The notes under the pieces were generated by a model. The model saw nothing but the letters and a program-made list of their open reading frames with translations, did no database searches and was not told the DNA's origin. This document shows, piece by piece, positions 1 to 8,361 of a stretch of DNA of 64,000 bases; within the stretch, counting starts at the first letter, position 1; every line of letters starts with the position of its first letter. This DNA is from Paenibacillus pedocola (GTDB taxonomy: Bacteria; Bacillota; Bacilli; Paenibacillales; Paenibacillaceae). The position numbers were made by a program, and so were the translations under genes. The stretch covers positions 2,728,001 to 2,792,000 of the forward strand of contig NZ_CP134223.1 of NCBI RefSeq assembly GCF_031599675.1, given 5' to 3'.

Positions 1-25
1 AAATAAAGCATAGGAGGCTGGAATC

Positions 26-3000
26 GTGATTCGTAACCGTATCCGAAGAATGGGAATTGTTGTCCTGCTGGCCGCAATGTCAAGCACGTTATTTACTGCC
101 TTTCCCGCGGTTACTCATGCTGCAGCAAGTGAAACGTACACCTGGAACAGTGTTGTTACCGGAGCTGGCGGAGGATTTGTGCCGGGAATCATTTTTAACC
201 AGACTGAACCGAATCTGATCTATGCCCGAACGGATATCGGCGGCGCCTACCGCTGGAATCAGGCTTCTGGCAGCTGGACTTCCATCAGTGACGCCGTCGG
301 CTGGGTAGACTGGAATAAGAATGGCGTGGATGCGCTGGCAACGGATCCCATCAATCCGGACAAGGTATATATGGCCACTGGAACGTACACCAACTCATGG
401 GATGATAACGGCCAGATTATGCGTTCGAGCGACCGCGGAAACACCTGGCAGTCAACAGCACTTCCTTTCAAAGTCGGAGGCAATATGCCTGGGCGTTCGG
501 CGGGTGAACGGCTCGTGATTGACCCTAACAAGAACAGTATCCTGTTTTTCGGGGCACGCAGCGGCAACGGCCTGTGGAAGAGTACAGATTCCGGGGTCAC
601 CTGGTCGAAAGTCAGTTCTTTTCCTAATGTGGGAACGTATATTCAGAACCCCACACTTGATTACGGCAACGATCTAATCGGCTTATCCTGGATTACCTTT
701 GATAAAAGTACAGGAACACTGGGCAACGCCACCCAGACGATCTATGTCGGTGTAGCAGATACCGCAAGTAGTGTCTACCGCAGTACGGACGGAGGTGCAA
801 CCTGGGCGGCGGTTCCAGGACAGCCAACAGGATACCTGCCGCATCATGGCGTACTCTCTTCAACGGGCGATCTGTACATCACCTACAGCAATGGAGTTGG
901 CCCGTATGACGGAAGTAAAGGTGAGGTCTGGAAGTTCAATACCACCAGCGGAGCCTGGACGAACATCAGCCCTTCCTCTGGAACCGACAACTGGTATGGC
1001 TTCGGAGGTTTGGCTGTGGATGCCCAGAATCCGAACACGGTTATGGTCTCCAGCCTGAATGCCTGGTGGCCGGACGAGGTGATCTTCCGCAGTACCAACG
1101 GCGGTGCAACCTGGAGCCGGATCTGGGATTGGGGCAATTATCCTGAGCGGACGTATAAATTCGCGATGAATATTACGGCTGCGCCATGGCTTGATCATGG
1201 AACAACTTCAACTTCCCTCGATCCTTCGCCGAAGCTGGGCTGGATGATGGGCGATCTGGAGATTGATCCGTTCAACTCGAACCGGATGATGTACGGAACG
1301 GGTGCTACCATTTACGGCACGAACAATCTGGGAGCATGGGATACAGGCGGGACTGTCAACATCTCAGTCATGGCTAAGGGTGTAGAGGAGACAGCGGTAC
1401 TGGGCCTGATCAGTCCGCCTTCGGGTGCCCACCTGATTACCGCACTTGGCGATGTGTCCGGTTTCCGGTATGACGATGTAGCGGCAGCACCTGTTAAGTT
1501 CCAGACCAGCCCGTCCTGGGCAACCACGACCGGCATCGATTATGCGGAGTTAAGTCCGTCCTATATTGTCCGTGTAGGCGGTGCGGATAAAGAGAAGACA
1601 CCAAGCATGAAGTCGATCGGGATCTCCAATGACGGGGGTACCAACTGGTATATGCCGAATGCCGAGCCGTCGAATGGAACGAAAACAACGGCCGGACAAG
1701 GCCAGGTCGCAGTATCGGCCAGCGGCAATTCGATCCTGTGGAGCACCTCGGATATCGGAGTCTATTATTCCAAAACCTCGGGCAATTCCTGGACGGCTAG
1801 CACCGGAGTACCTGCGGGAGCAAAGATTGCCTCAGACCGGGTGAATCCGAACAAGTTCTATGCCTTTTATGCAGGCACATTCTATGTCAGCACAGATGGC
1901 GGGGCTACCTTTACCGCTAGCGCGGCGACGGGCTTCCCGACCAATAATGTCGGCAGCCTGCAGCCGAACCAGGCCCAGATCAGCATCAAGGCGATGCCGG
2001 GTATTGAAGGCGATATCTGGTTTGCCGGCGGCAATACTGTGGAGAATAAATATGGCTTGTGGCATTCAACCAATTCAGGAGCCAGCTTCACTAAGCTGTC
2101 CAATGTGCAGGAAGCGGATCTGATCGGCTTCGGTAAAGCTGCTCCGGGCCAGAGCTATATGGCGCTGTACACCGTTGCCCAAATCGACGGCGTCAGAGGC
2201 GTTTTCCGCTCCGATGATGCCGGGGCGACCTGGGTACGGATTAATGACGACGCCCATCAGTATGCCAAAATCAACATGGCCATCACCGGAGACCCGCGGA
2301 TTTACGGCAGGGTGTATCTTGGGACCAACGGCAGAGGCACACTTTATGCCGATCCGGTAAACCCGCCGGCTGCAGGCTCGGTGATTACACCGGTCAGCGC
2401 CAGCTTCGACAAGAAGACGGCGAACCAGGCGGACCTGGCGGTCACGATGACCCTGAACGGCAACACGCTCAGCTCGATCAAGAACGGTACGGCAACACTT
2501 GTTGCGGGAACAGATTACACAGTCAGCGGCAGCACGGTAACGATTAAGAAGGCATATCTGGCAGCGCAGGCGGTAGGAACGACAACGCTGACCTTCAGCT
2601 TCAGCGCCGGGGCATCACAGTCTCTGGCCGTTGCCGTCGTGGATACGACAACAGCAGCAAGCAATTCGGTGATTACACCGGTCAGCGCCAGCTTCGACAA
2701 GAAGACGGCGAACCAGGCGGATCTGGCTGTCACGATGACCCTGAACGGCAACACACTCAGCTCGATCAAGAACGGGACAGCAACACTTATTGCGGGAACA
2801 GATTACACAGTCAGCGGCAGCACGGTAACAATTAAGAAGGCATATCTGGCAGCGCAGGCGGTGGGAACGACAACGCTGACATTCAGCTTCAGCGCCGGGG
2901 CAGCACAGTCTCTGGCCGTTGCCGTCGTGGATACGACAACGGCAGCATCCGGCGTGCTAAAGGTCCAGATGTACAACAGCAGCACAGCGGCTGCGGCGAA

Positions 3001-3406
3001 TACTTTGAGTCCGCGGATTAAACTGGTGAATACGGGCACTACTGCGGTATCCCTGGCCGATGTGAAGCTCAGATACTACTACACCATTGACGGAGAGCAG
3101 CCGCAAAGCTTCTTCTGCGACTGGTCGCAGGTTGGAAGCGCCAATGTAACCGGATCCTTTGTGAAGCTGACCCCCGCTAAGACCGGAGCCGACTACTATT
3201 TGGAGCTGGGGTTCACCAGCAGTGCCGGTTCCCTGGCAGCAGGGGCAAGCCTTGATATTCAGATGCGTGCTTCCAAAAGTGATTGGAGCAATTATACCCA
3301 GACCGGAGATTATTCCTTTAGTGCAGCAGGAACAAGTTATACTGACTGGGCTAATCTTCCGGCATATATCTCTGGCAGCCTGGTCTGGGGCAATGAACCC
3401 TCATAA
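26..3406 (+). CDS. Secreted GH74 xyloglucanase with two X2 modules and a CBM3
   Basis: Endo-acting xyloglucan hydrolase, exported to degrade plant cell-wall xyloglucan. A GTG start follows AGGAGG at 12-17. Residues 1-33 form a signal peptide (basic start, hydrophobic core, cleavage near THAAA). Residues 34 to about 780 are the GH74 seven-bladed propeller pair, with many S-T-D/N-G-G-A-T-W blade motifs. The likely catalytic aspartates are D70 (ARTDIGGAYRW) and D476 (ALGDVSGF). A tandem Trp pair in NAWWPDE matches the residues known to support processivity in Paenibacillus GH74 enzymes. Two X2 modules (785-880 and 881-976) are almost identical to each other. A CBM3 cellulose-binding module (about 977-1126) ends the protein. 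The upstream context lies outside the window. Confidence 0.95.
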   Translation: MIRNRIRRMGIVVLLAAMSSTLFTAFPAVTHAAASETYTWNSVVTGAGGGFVPGIIFNQTEPNLIYARTDIGGAYRWNQASGSWTSISDAVGWVDWNKNGVDALATDPINPDKVYMATGTYTNSWDDNGQIMRSSDRGNTWQSTALPFKVGGNMPGRSAGERLVIDPNKNSILFFGARSGNGLWKSTDSGVTWSKVSSFPNVGTYIQNPTLDYGNDLIGLSWITFDKSTGTLGNATQTIYVGVADTASSVYRSTDGGATWAAVPGQPTGYLPHHGVLSSTGDLYITYSNGVGPYDGSKGEVWKFNTTSGAWTNISPSSGTDNWYGFGGLAVDAQNPNTVMVSSLNAWWPDEVIFRSTNGGATWSRIWDWGNYPERTYKFAMNITAAPWLDHGTTSTSLDPSPKLGWMMGDLEIDPFNSNRMMYGTGATIYGTNNLGAWDTGGTVNISVMAKGVEETAVLGLISPPSGAHLITALGDVSGFRYDDVAAAPVKFQTSPSWATTTGIDYAELSPSYIVRVGGADKEKTPSMKSIGISNDGGTNWYMPNAEPSNGTKTTAGQGQVAVSASGNSILWSTSDIGVYYSKTSGNSWTASTGVPAGAKIASDRVNPNKFYAFYAGTFYVSTDGGATFTASAATGFPTNNVGSLQPNQAQISIKAMPGIEGDIWFAGGNTVENKYGLWHSTNSGASFTKLSNVQEADLIGFGKAAPGQSYMALYTVAQIDGVRGVFRSDDAGATWVRINDDAHQYAKINMAITGDPRIYGRVYLGTNGRGTLYADPVNPPAAGSVITPVSASFDKKTANQADLAVTMTLNGNTLSSIKNGTATLVAGTDYTVSGSTVTIKKAYLAAQAVGTTTLTFSFSAGASQSLAVAVVDTTTAASNSVITPVSASFDKKTANQADLAVTMTLNGNTLSSIKNGTATLIAGTDYTVSGSTVTIKKAYLAAQAVGTTTLTFSFSAGAAQSLAVAVVDTTTAASGVLKVQMYNSSTAAAANTLSPRIKLVNTGTTAVSLADVKLRYYYTIDGEQPQSFFCDWSQVGSANVTGSFVKLTPAKTGADYYLELGFTSSAGSLAAGASLDIQMRASKSDWSNYTQTGDYSFSAAGTSYTDWANLPAYISGSLVWGNEPS
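2378..2953 (+). repeat. Near-identical tandem duplication of the X2 module
   Basis: Two 288-bp units, 2378-2665 and 2666-2953, each encode 96 residues beginning SVITPVSASFDKKTANQAD. They differ at only a small number of positions, mostly silent. This is direct evidence of a recent in-frame duplication or ongoing conversion inside the xyloglucanase gene. Confidence 0.9.
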
Positions 3407-3462
3407 TCCAGCGCGGCAGGAAGCGGAACGCTGATTTTAAGCCCTAGGCTCACCTAAACGAG

Positions 3463-3505
3463 CAGCCTCATCCTTCACTTTGCAGTGGAAGATGAGGCTG
3501 TTTAA
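3463..3505 (+). terminator. Rho-independent terminator of the xyloglucanase gene
   Basis: An inverted repeat CAGCCTCATC-cTTCACT / AGTGGAA-GATGAGGCTG with a TTGC loop, followed by TTTAAATT. It lies 57 bp after the stop codon. Confidence 0.75.
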
Positions 3506-3509
3506 ATTA

Positions 3510-3696
3510 TAGTGGGAAAGTCTCCCGCTAATTCTTACGTTTTCGCCTAACATCTGAACTTTAGGTGGAATTTCTCCAGCTATTTTCCCAGGGAACGCTG
3601 ATGTGGGTCTTTACGAGAGGAATTAGTTGGAGTAAATCCCATTGGAGTCTGTTTTTGTCCTGGTCTGGAGGAATTTAGGTTGAGGAATTCCCACTA
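3510..3696. repeat. 187-bp element with terminal inverted repeats (MITE-like)
   Basis: This stretch holds no gene. It begins TAGTGGGAA (3510-3518) and ends TTCCCACTA (3688-3696), a perfect 9-bp terminal inverted repeat. Inside are several diverged copies of the same theme (GTGGAA-TTTCTCCA, TTGGAG-TAAATCCCA). That pattern suggests a non-coding dispersed element rather than a random spacer. Confidence 0.45.
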
Positions 3697-3758
3697 CTGT
3701 AACTCCGTACATAGAAGCGTTTATCCCATTAGTGAATACACAATAAAGTCTACTGCCG

Positions 3759-4499
3759 CTATAACGTCTGTCCGCTGTCCACCGTGATGATCTGCCCTGT
3801 CATGGCCTCCTGTGTAAGCGCAGCGCAGATGAACTGTGCGATATCCTCCGGTTCCGCAATCCGCTGCAGCAGCAGATTCGGTGCCAGACTGTGCATTTGT
3901 TCCTCCCGGCCTGCCCACCACCGGGTTGCGACTGCACCCGGAGCGACACAATTAACCCGGACATCGGGGGACAGGGCGCGGGCCAGCGATTTAGTAAGGC
4001 CGTGGACGGCTGCTTTGGAAACTGCGTAGGGCAGCGAAGAACCGTTGCCCGTATTCCCCGCAATGCTTCCGAGATTGACGATTGCCCCCTGTTTGCTCTG
4101 CTTCAGATAAGGGGCAGCTGCCCGGGCACAGTAGAACATTCCTTTGACGTTGACATCAAACAGCTCATCCCACACCTCCTCACCAGCAGCTTCCAGATCC
4201 GCAAGCGGAATATGTCTGGTGATGCTGGCGTTATTCACCAGCAGATCAAGGGCACCAAATGCTGAAATGATCTGCCGGACCATTGCCCGGACCTCGCTGT
4301 CTTTCGACACATCGGCCTGTACCGCAATGGCCTGTCCGCCTTGTTCTTTAATTAGCCGCACGGTTTCTTCGGCCTCAGCTGCGGAACGGGAATAATTCAC
4401 GGCGACTGCTGCACCGCGATGGGCCAGCTCCAGGCTGACAGCCTTACCAATCCCAGTGCCTCCGCCGGTCACAAGTGCTGCTTTTCCTGCCAGTTCCAT
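3759..4499 (-). CDS. SDR family oxidoreductase
   Basis: NAD(P)-dependent short-chain dehydrogenase/reductase, 246 aa, cytoplasmic, substrate unknown. It shows the Rossmann motif TGGGTGIG (residues 11-18), NNAS (89-92), and the catalytic triad S145, Y158, K162 (YAVSK). The closest general type is FabG/glucose dehydrogenase-like. The start is placed at the second ATG (4499), which has GAGGAGAGG just upstream; the first ATG (4523) has no site. It is divergent from the LysR gene 130 bp away, the classical arrangement for a LysR-controlled target, so control by that regulator is inferred. Confidence 0.9.
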   Translation of the reverse strand: MELAGKAALVTGGGTGIGKAVSLELAHRGAAVAVNYSRSAAEAEETVRLIKEQGGQAIAVQADVSKDSEVRAMVRQIISAFGALDLLVNNASITRHIPLADLEAAGEEVWDELFDVNVKGMFYCARAAAPYLKQSKQGAIVNLGSIAGNTGNGSSLPYAVSKAAVHGLTKSLARALSPDVRVNCVAPGAVATRWWAGREEQMHSLAPNLLLQRIAEPEDIAQFICAALTQEAMTGQIITVDSGQTL

Positions 4500-4595
4500 T
4501 TGTATCCTCTCCTCTATACACATAGCATTGTTCTAGATATAAACTATTTTAAAGAAAAGTCTTGATTCTGTATAATTGAATTAAATGAAGATCTG

Positions 4596-4612
4596 ATTCA
4601 ATAATATTGAAT
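4596..4612. promoter_or_regulatory. Candidate LysR operator
   Basis: ATTCAATAATATTGAAT is a near-perfect palindrome of the T-N11-A class, in the intergenic space between the SDR gene and the LysR gene. A TATAAT box at 4571-4576 faces the LysR gene. Placement would allow autoregulation plus control of the SDR gene. Confidence 0.5.
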
Positions 4613-4628
4613 TGTAAGGGGGATGACG

Positions 4629-5534
4629 ATGGAGCTCAAAACTTTAAAAACCTTCCAGACCATTGTAAATACCGGAAGCTTTAACCGGGCCGCGGAAGAA
4701 CTAAACTATGCCCAGTCTACGATCACCATGCAAATCCAGAAGCTGGAGTCGGAGCTTGGGATGCCATTGCTTGAACGGGGGAAACAGCAGATCAGTTTAA
4801 CTGAGGCCGGACGTCTCCTGTACGAACAAAGCCTGCGGATTGTAAAAGATATGGAGCTGCTTGAGAGCAGATTGGGTGAATTGACGGCGGGTGAGGCAGG
4901 GAATCTCCGGCTTGGAGCGACCGATCCTACGGCCAGTTACCGGCTGCCGGCTCTTTTGCGGGAGTTCATGACCATGCATCCCGGCATAGATATCTCAGTC
5001 GACATTGGCAGTACACCGGCGCTCACGGAGCGTCTGCTGAGGGGCGAACTGGACATGATCCTCTGCTCAGCTCCGGAGATGGGCAAGGGGCTGCATTATG
5101 AGCCGCTTTTTACGGAAATATTCGTGCTGCTCCTGCCGGAAGACCATCCGCTGGCCGCTGAACCGCAGGTTACAGCCAGTCAGCTCAGGGAGCATCGCCT
5201 GCTCATTACGGCCGCCGGCTGCCCGTACCGCAAGAAATTGGAAAGTGTGTTGCAGGAATCCGCAGGGCCGCCGCTGAATACTATGGAAATCGGCAGCATG
5301 AGTGCATTGAAATATTATGTGCAGAGCGGTTTAGGAATGGCATTGGTTCCGGAGTCAACGCTACAGCCTTTGCCGGCAGGTACCCTAGGAAAGAGGCTGC
5401 AGGACGGACCGGTGGACATGAGCTGCGGAATAGCCTGCAGAACTGCCGATTATCCCTTACAGCTGGCTGCTTTATGCCTGTACCAGTTTTTGAAAAGCAA
5501 GCTTGCCGCGCTGGGTAATAATGAACTTAGTTGA
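4629..5534 (+). CDS. LysR family transcriptional regulator
   Basis: DNA-binding regulator, 301 aa, usual length for the family. N-terminal winged HTH at residues 1-60 (FNRAAEELNYAQSTITMQIQ is the helix-turn-helix), then a periplasmic-binding-protein-like effector domain from about residue 88 (LRLGATDPTASYRLP). The ATG at 4629 sits six bases after AAGGGGG; the ATG at 4623 abuts that site and is less likely. Effector unknown. It probably controls the divergent SDR gene and itself. Confidence 0.92.
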   Translation: MELKTLKTFQTIVNTGSFNRAAEELNYAQSTITMQIQKLESELGMPLLERGKQQISLTEAGRLLYEQSLRIVKDMELLESRLGELTAGEAGNLRLGATDPTASYRLPALLREFMTMHPGIDISVDIGSTPALTERLLRGELDMILCSAPEMGKGLHYEPLFTEIFVLLLPEDHPLAAEPQVTASQLREHRLLITAAGCPYRKKLESVLQESAGPPLNTMEIGSMSALKYYVQSGLGMALVPESTLQPLPAGTLGKRLQDGPVDMSCGIACRTADYPLQLAALCLYQFLKSKLAALGNNELS

Positions 5535-5563
5535 GATGAGCTGAGCAGAGAAAGGTGAGATGA

Positions 5564-6262
5564 GTGCAGATGAGTGGAGCCAAATTGGATTTAGAGCGGA
5601 TTGTGTTCATTGGCCGGACGTTTGACGAGTATATGCGGATGTTTGATTTACAGCCGGATATGCTGCGCGGGCGGAGTATTCTTGATTGTCCTGCAGGAGC
5701 CTGCTCCTTCACTGCGGAAGCGAACCGGCACGGAGCCATGGCTATTGCGGCTGATATCGCCTACAGTTATTCGGCAGAAGCCCTTCAGGCTAAGGGACTC
5801 GCCGATATTGAGCATACATTGATTCAGCTTGATAGGGTACGCGATAATTTCAAGTGGGATGATTTCCAATCCATAGCGGGGCTGAAGCAGGCAAGAACGG
5901 AAGCGCTGACTGTGAGCACCGTAGACAGACTGGCCCATCAGGAGCGTTATGTAGCTGTAGAGCTGCCAGTACTGCCTTTTGAAGATCAGGCTTTTGATGT
6001 GACTTTATCCGCTCATTTTTTGTTCATGTACGGTGACAGGCTGGATGTTGATTTTCATCTCGAGACCCTCCGCGAACTGCTGCGTGTAACGAAGGCGGAG
6101 ATCCGTATTTTCCCGCTGGTGGATCTGACTTGCCGGAGATATCCGCATTTAGATGAACTGATCCGCTTTGTTCAGAGCCAGGGCTGGAGCGCAGAAGAAG
6201 TACAGGTTCCTTATGAATTTCAAAAAGGTGCGGGCTCCATGCTGCATTTGAAGAGGGTATAG
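5564..6262 (+). CDS. SAM-dependent methyltransferase-like protein
   Basis: Cytoplasmic protein of 232 aa. The segment ILDCPAGACSFTAEA (about residues 39-53) resembles the motif I glycine-rich SAM loop, although D-C-P-A-G-A lacks the canonical GxGxG. LPFEDQAFDVTLSAHFLF (about 137-154) resembles motif IV/post-motif of class I methyltransferases. Substrate unknown. It lies 29 bp after the LysR gene in the same direction, but no clear functional link is seen. Confidence 0.65.
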   Translation: MQMSGAKLDLERIVFIGRTFDEYMRMFDLQPDMLRGRSILDCPAGACSFTAEANRHGAMAIAADIAYSYSAEALQAKGLADIEHTLIQLDRVRDNFKWDDFQSIAGLKQARTEALTVSTVDRLAHQERYVAVELPVLPFEDQAFDVTLSAHFLFMYGDRLDVDFHLETLRELLRVTKAEIRIFPLVDLTCRRYPHLDELIRFVQSQGWSAEEVQVPYEFQKGAGSMLHLKRV

Positions 6263-6281
6263 CCTTTTTTTGGAGCTGCGG

Positions 6282-6330
6282 AAAAAGAGATCCTATGCCC
6301 GTGACATATAGTCATTAGACATAGGATCTC
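6282..6330 (-). terminator. Terminator of the 6346-6867 gene
   Basis: Inverted repeat GAGATCCTATG (6287-6297) / CATAGGATCTC (6320-6330). Read on the minus strand it is followed by TTTTTCC, so it ends the minus-strand gene. It probably also insulates the convergent methyltransferase-like gene. Confidence 0.75.
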
Positions 6331-6345
6331 CAGAGGCTAAATAGA

Positions 6346-6867
6346 TCAGCGGGAAGAGCGGCGCTTCAACCGGAAGGTTCTTGCAATCTTCGGTACATCT
6401 TCATTAACCATGCGCTTCAGCAGGCGTATCGGCTTGCCGTATTTCCGGTAATCATAGTCGTCCTTGGATGGATTGAGGAACTCATCAGGAAGCTCCTCCG
6501 GGACCGTGTAGGCGAAAATTCGTCCCTGCCGGTAAGCCAGGAATATTATCGGAGATTCAGCATACCCTTCGTCATGCCACTGCTTCAAGCTCATTTTATA
6601 GACTAACAGACTTAGCGCATCTTCATATATCTTCCCTTTGTATTTAAACCTGAAAAATACGCCATATTCTGCATCCTTCAGCCGGCTGCTTCGTTTAACG
6701 GAGGTGTAGCATCTCCACCAGCGGGGAAGCTTCACGGTGAAGCCGTACCTGGGGTCACGGTATAAGAGTACACTCGTACGCTTCCTGGCGGCGCCAGATG
6801 GAGGCCTCTTCGCTGCCGTTTTTCTTGCTTGGTTTCTTCGGTTCAGCGTTATCACATCCTCACGCAT
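6346..6867 (-). CDS. Hypothetical basic protein
   Basis: 173 aa, family not recognised. Residues 1-30 are strongly basic and probably disordered. A compact region follows with many aromatic residues (YRDPRYGFTVKLPRWWRCY, KQWHDEGYAESPIIFLAYRQGRIFAY), ending in a basic tail (RLKRRSSR). No signal peptide or membrane segment. It has its own terminator and stands alone. The phrase YGFTVKLPRWW followed by an alternating aromatic region resembles the start of small domains found in Bacillales proteins of unknown role. Confidence 0.6.
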   Translation of the reverse strand: MREDVITLNRRNQARKTAAKRPPSGAARKRTSVLLYRDPRYGFTVKLPRWWRCYTSVKRSSRLKDAEYGVFFRFKYKGKIYEDALSLLVYKMSLKQWHDEGYAESPIIFLAYRQGRIFAYTVPEELPDEFLNPSKDDYDYRKYGKPIRLLKRMVNEDVPKIARTFRLKRRSSR

Positions 6868-7560
6868 CGTTATCGGACTCTAAGTCCTGGGCATAATAGT
6901 CAGGATATTCAACCATGGGATCATGTGATTGGACTGCTGCCCAGTGCTGATTGATGAGGTTACACTGGCGCTCCTATATGTATAAAAAAAGTGCTTGTAA
7001 CACAGGTAAACCCCTACTATTGATTTGCATCAACAGCAGAGGTTTACGTTGTAAGCACTATACCCATGTTCTTCTCAGACTCCTTATCCTATCCTTTGTA
7101 CTCAGCCGGGTAGAAATCGTCCGAGGCGGCAGTAAATTTGCCTATCCTGCACATTAAATCTTCTCTAATTCATCCTCTGGCCACGCTAGGATTGATGTTC
7201 AACATTTGAGCTTTAAGAAGCTCATACCAGTTCGTTCCGGGATGGATTGAAAGCTTTAGCGTCAGGATCAAAGATATAGTCTCAAGCTCAGGGATTACAG
7301 CGGCTAAGGATTGCTGCGGTGAGATTTTACCTGCCCGTCAGGCTTCCTTCCAGCGGTGTAAGGTTCCCTTGAGTTGATGTCTAAAGTATACCCTGCTTCT
7401 CACGGATAGTAAAAAGCCGTATGGTTGTAAAATAGGGCTATTATACAATAAACGCTAATGTAAGCGCTATTATTCTGGTGTGTTCTTAGTATTTTGAAAA
7501 TAATTCACGGCGGATTGCTGCCAGGTTATCCTGTATAATTAACCGGAGAGGTGAGAAACA
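6868..7560. other. Intergenic region with a long imperfect hairpin
   Basis: No convincing gene in 693 bp. The one feature is an imperfect inverted repeat with arms at 6990-7015 and 7038-7059 (AGTGCTT...GTAAACCCCT against AGAGGTTTAC...AAGCACT). On the minus strand it runs into seven T, so it could end a minus-strand transcript that no longer has an obvious gene. Confidence 0.45.
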
Positions 7561-8184
7561 ATGAAGCTGTTTCAAATGAAGACAACGCCCCTGGGTGTGG
7601 AGCGGACCCGGGAGTTTCTGGAGGATAATTATTTGTGCATCGGCTATCCCGGCACGGGAGATTTACAGCAGGCCGATCGTGAGGAGCTGCGGGTAAAACT
7701 GCTGCAGGCCGGGACTTGCGGGGAGCAGAACCTGGAAGAAGCGATAGAACACCTGTGGCTGTTTGTCCATGAAATGCAGGATGGGGACTATATTCTGATA
7801 CCTGACGGGGATTGGGTGCACCTCGGTGATCTGGGAGACTATTTCTATAATGACACTTATGACAATGAGGAGGATGGCCGGTGTCACCGCCGGGGGGTAA
7901 CCTGGCTGAAAAGCATGCCCCGGCGCTCAGTGAATTCCATTGCAGCGGAGCTGCTGGCGGAGGAAGCGCTGATTTCCCGATACCAGGGGACACTTCCATC
8001 GGCAAGGCTGGAGCTATGGATCGGGGATACGGAAGCAGATATAAGGAAGTCTGGCGGAAAACCGGCAGGTGTGGATGAGGACACTCTTGACTTGGCCGTG
8101 GCCGTCCTGAAGGAAGCACTTCACAGCGGGGATGCTGAACGGCGGGAACGGGCAGCGATTGCAATTTTGCAGTACGCGAGATGA
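7561..8184 (+). CDS. Hypothetical protein, possible PUA/EVE-like fold
   Basis: 207 aa, start supported by GAGAGGTG at 7546-7553. An N-terminal segment (FLEDNYLCIGYPGTGDL) leads into DGDYILIPDGDWVHLGDLGD and then CHRRGVTWLKSMPR. The order of a loop with D-G-D-x-V/I-L-x-P-D-G, a strand with D-Y-x-Y, then H-R-R-x-V-x-W is like the small beta domains at the N-terminus of Mrr-type restriction proteins and EVE/PUA domains. No nuclease motif follows; the C-terminus is helical (about 165-207). It stands alone, with no partner restriction genes. The family link is inference from motif shape. Confidence 0.5.
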   Translation: MKLFQMKTTPLGVERTREFLEDNYLCIGYPGTGDLQQADREELRVKLLQAGTCGEQNLEEAIEHLWLFVHEMQDGDYILIPDGDWVHLGDLGDYFYNDTYDNEEDGRCHRRGVTWLKSMPRRSVNSIAAELLAEEALISRYQGTLPSARLELWIGDTEADIRKSGGKPAGVDEDTLDLAVAVLKEALHSGDAERRERAAIAILQYAR

Positions 8185-8361
8185 ATGCTTTTGCGGGGTG
8201 ATTTTGAAGCGATTACAAGTTATAATGAACGAGATTGACAATTAATAAAAGTAGCGTCAAATAACAAAAAAATGCTAACAAAATTCAGCCTATTCTTCCG
8301 TTGCCGTTATATACGCGGAGAAGTTCAGGAAGCAAGGCTCACAACCCTTTAGGAGGCTTCA

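Noticed and set aside
6951-7157. 68-codon frame in the intergenic hairpin
   Set aside because: It runs through both hairpin arms and has no ribosome site.
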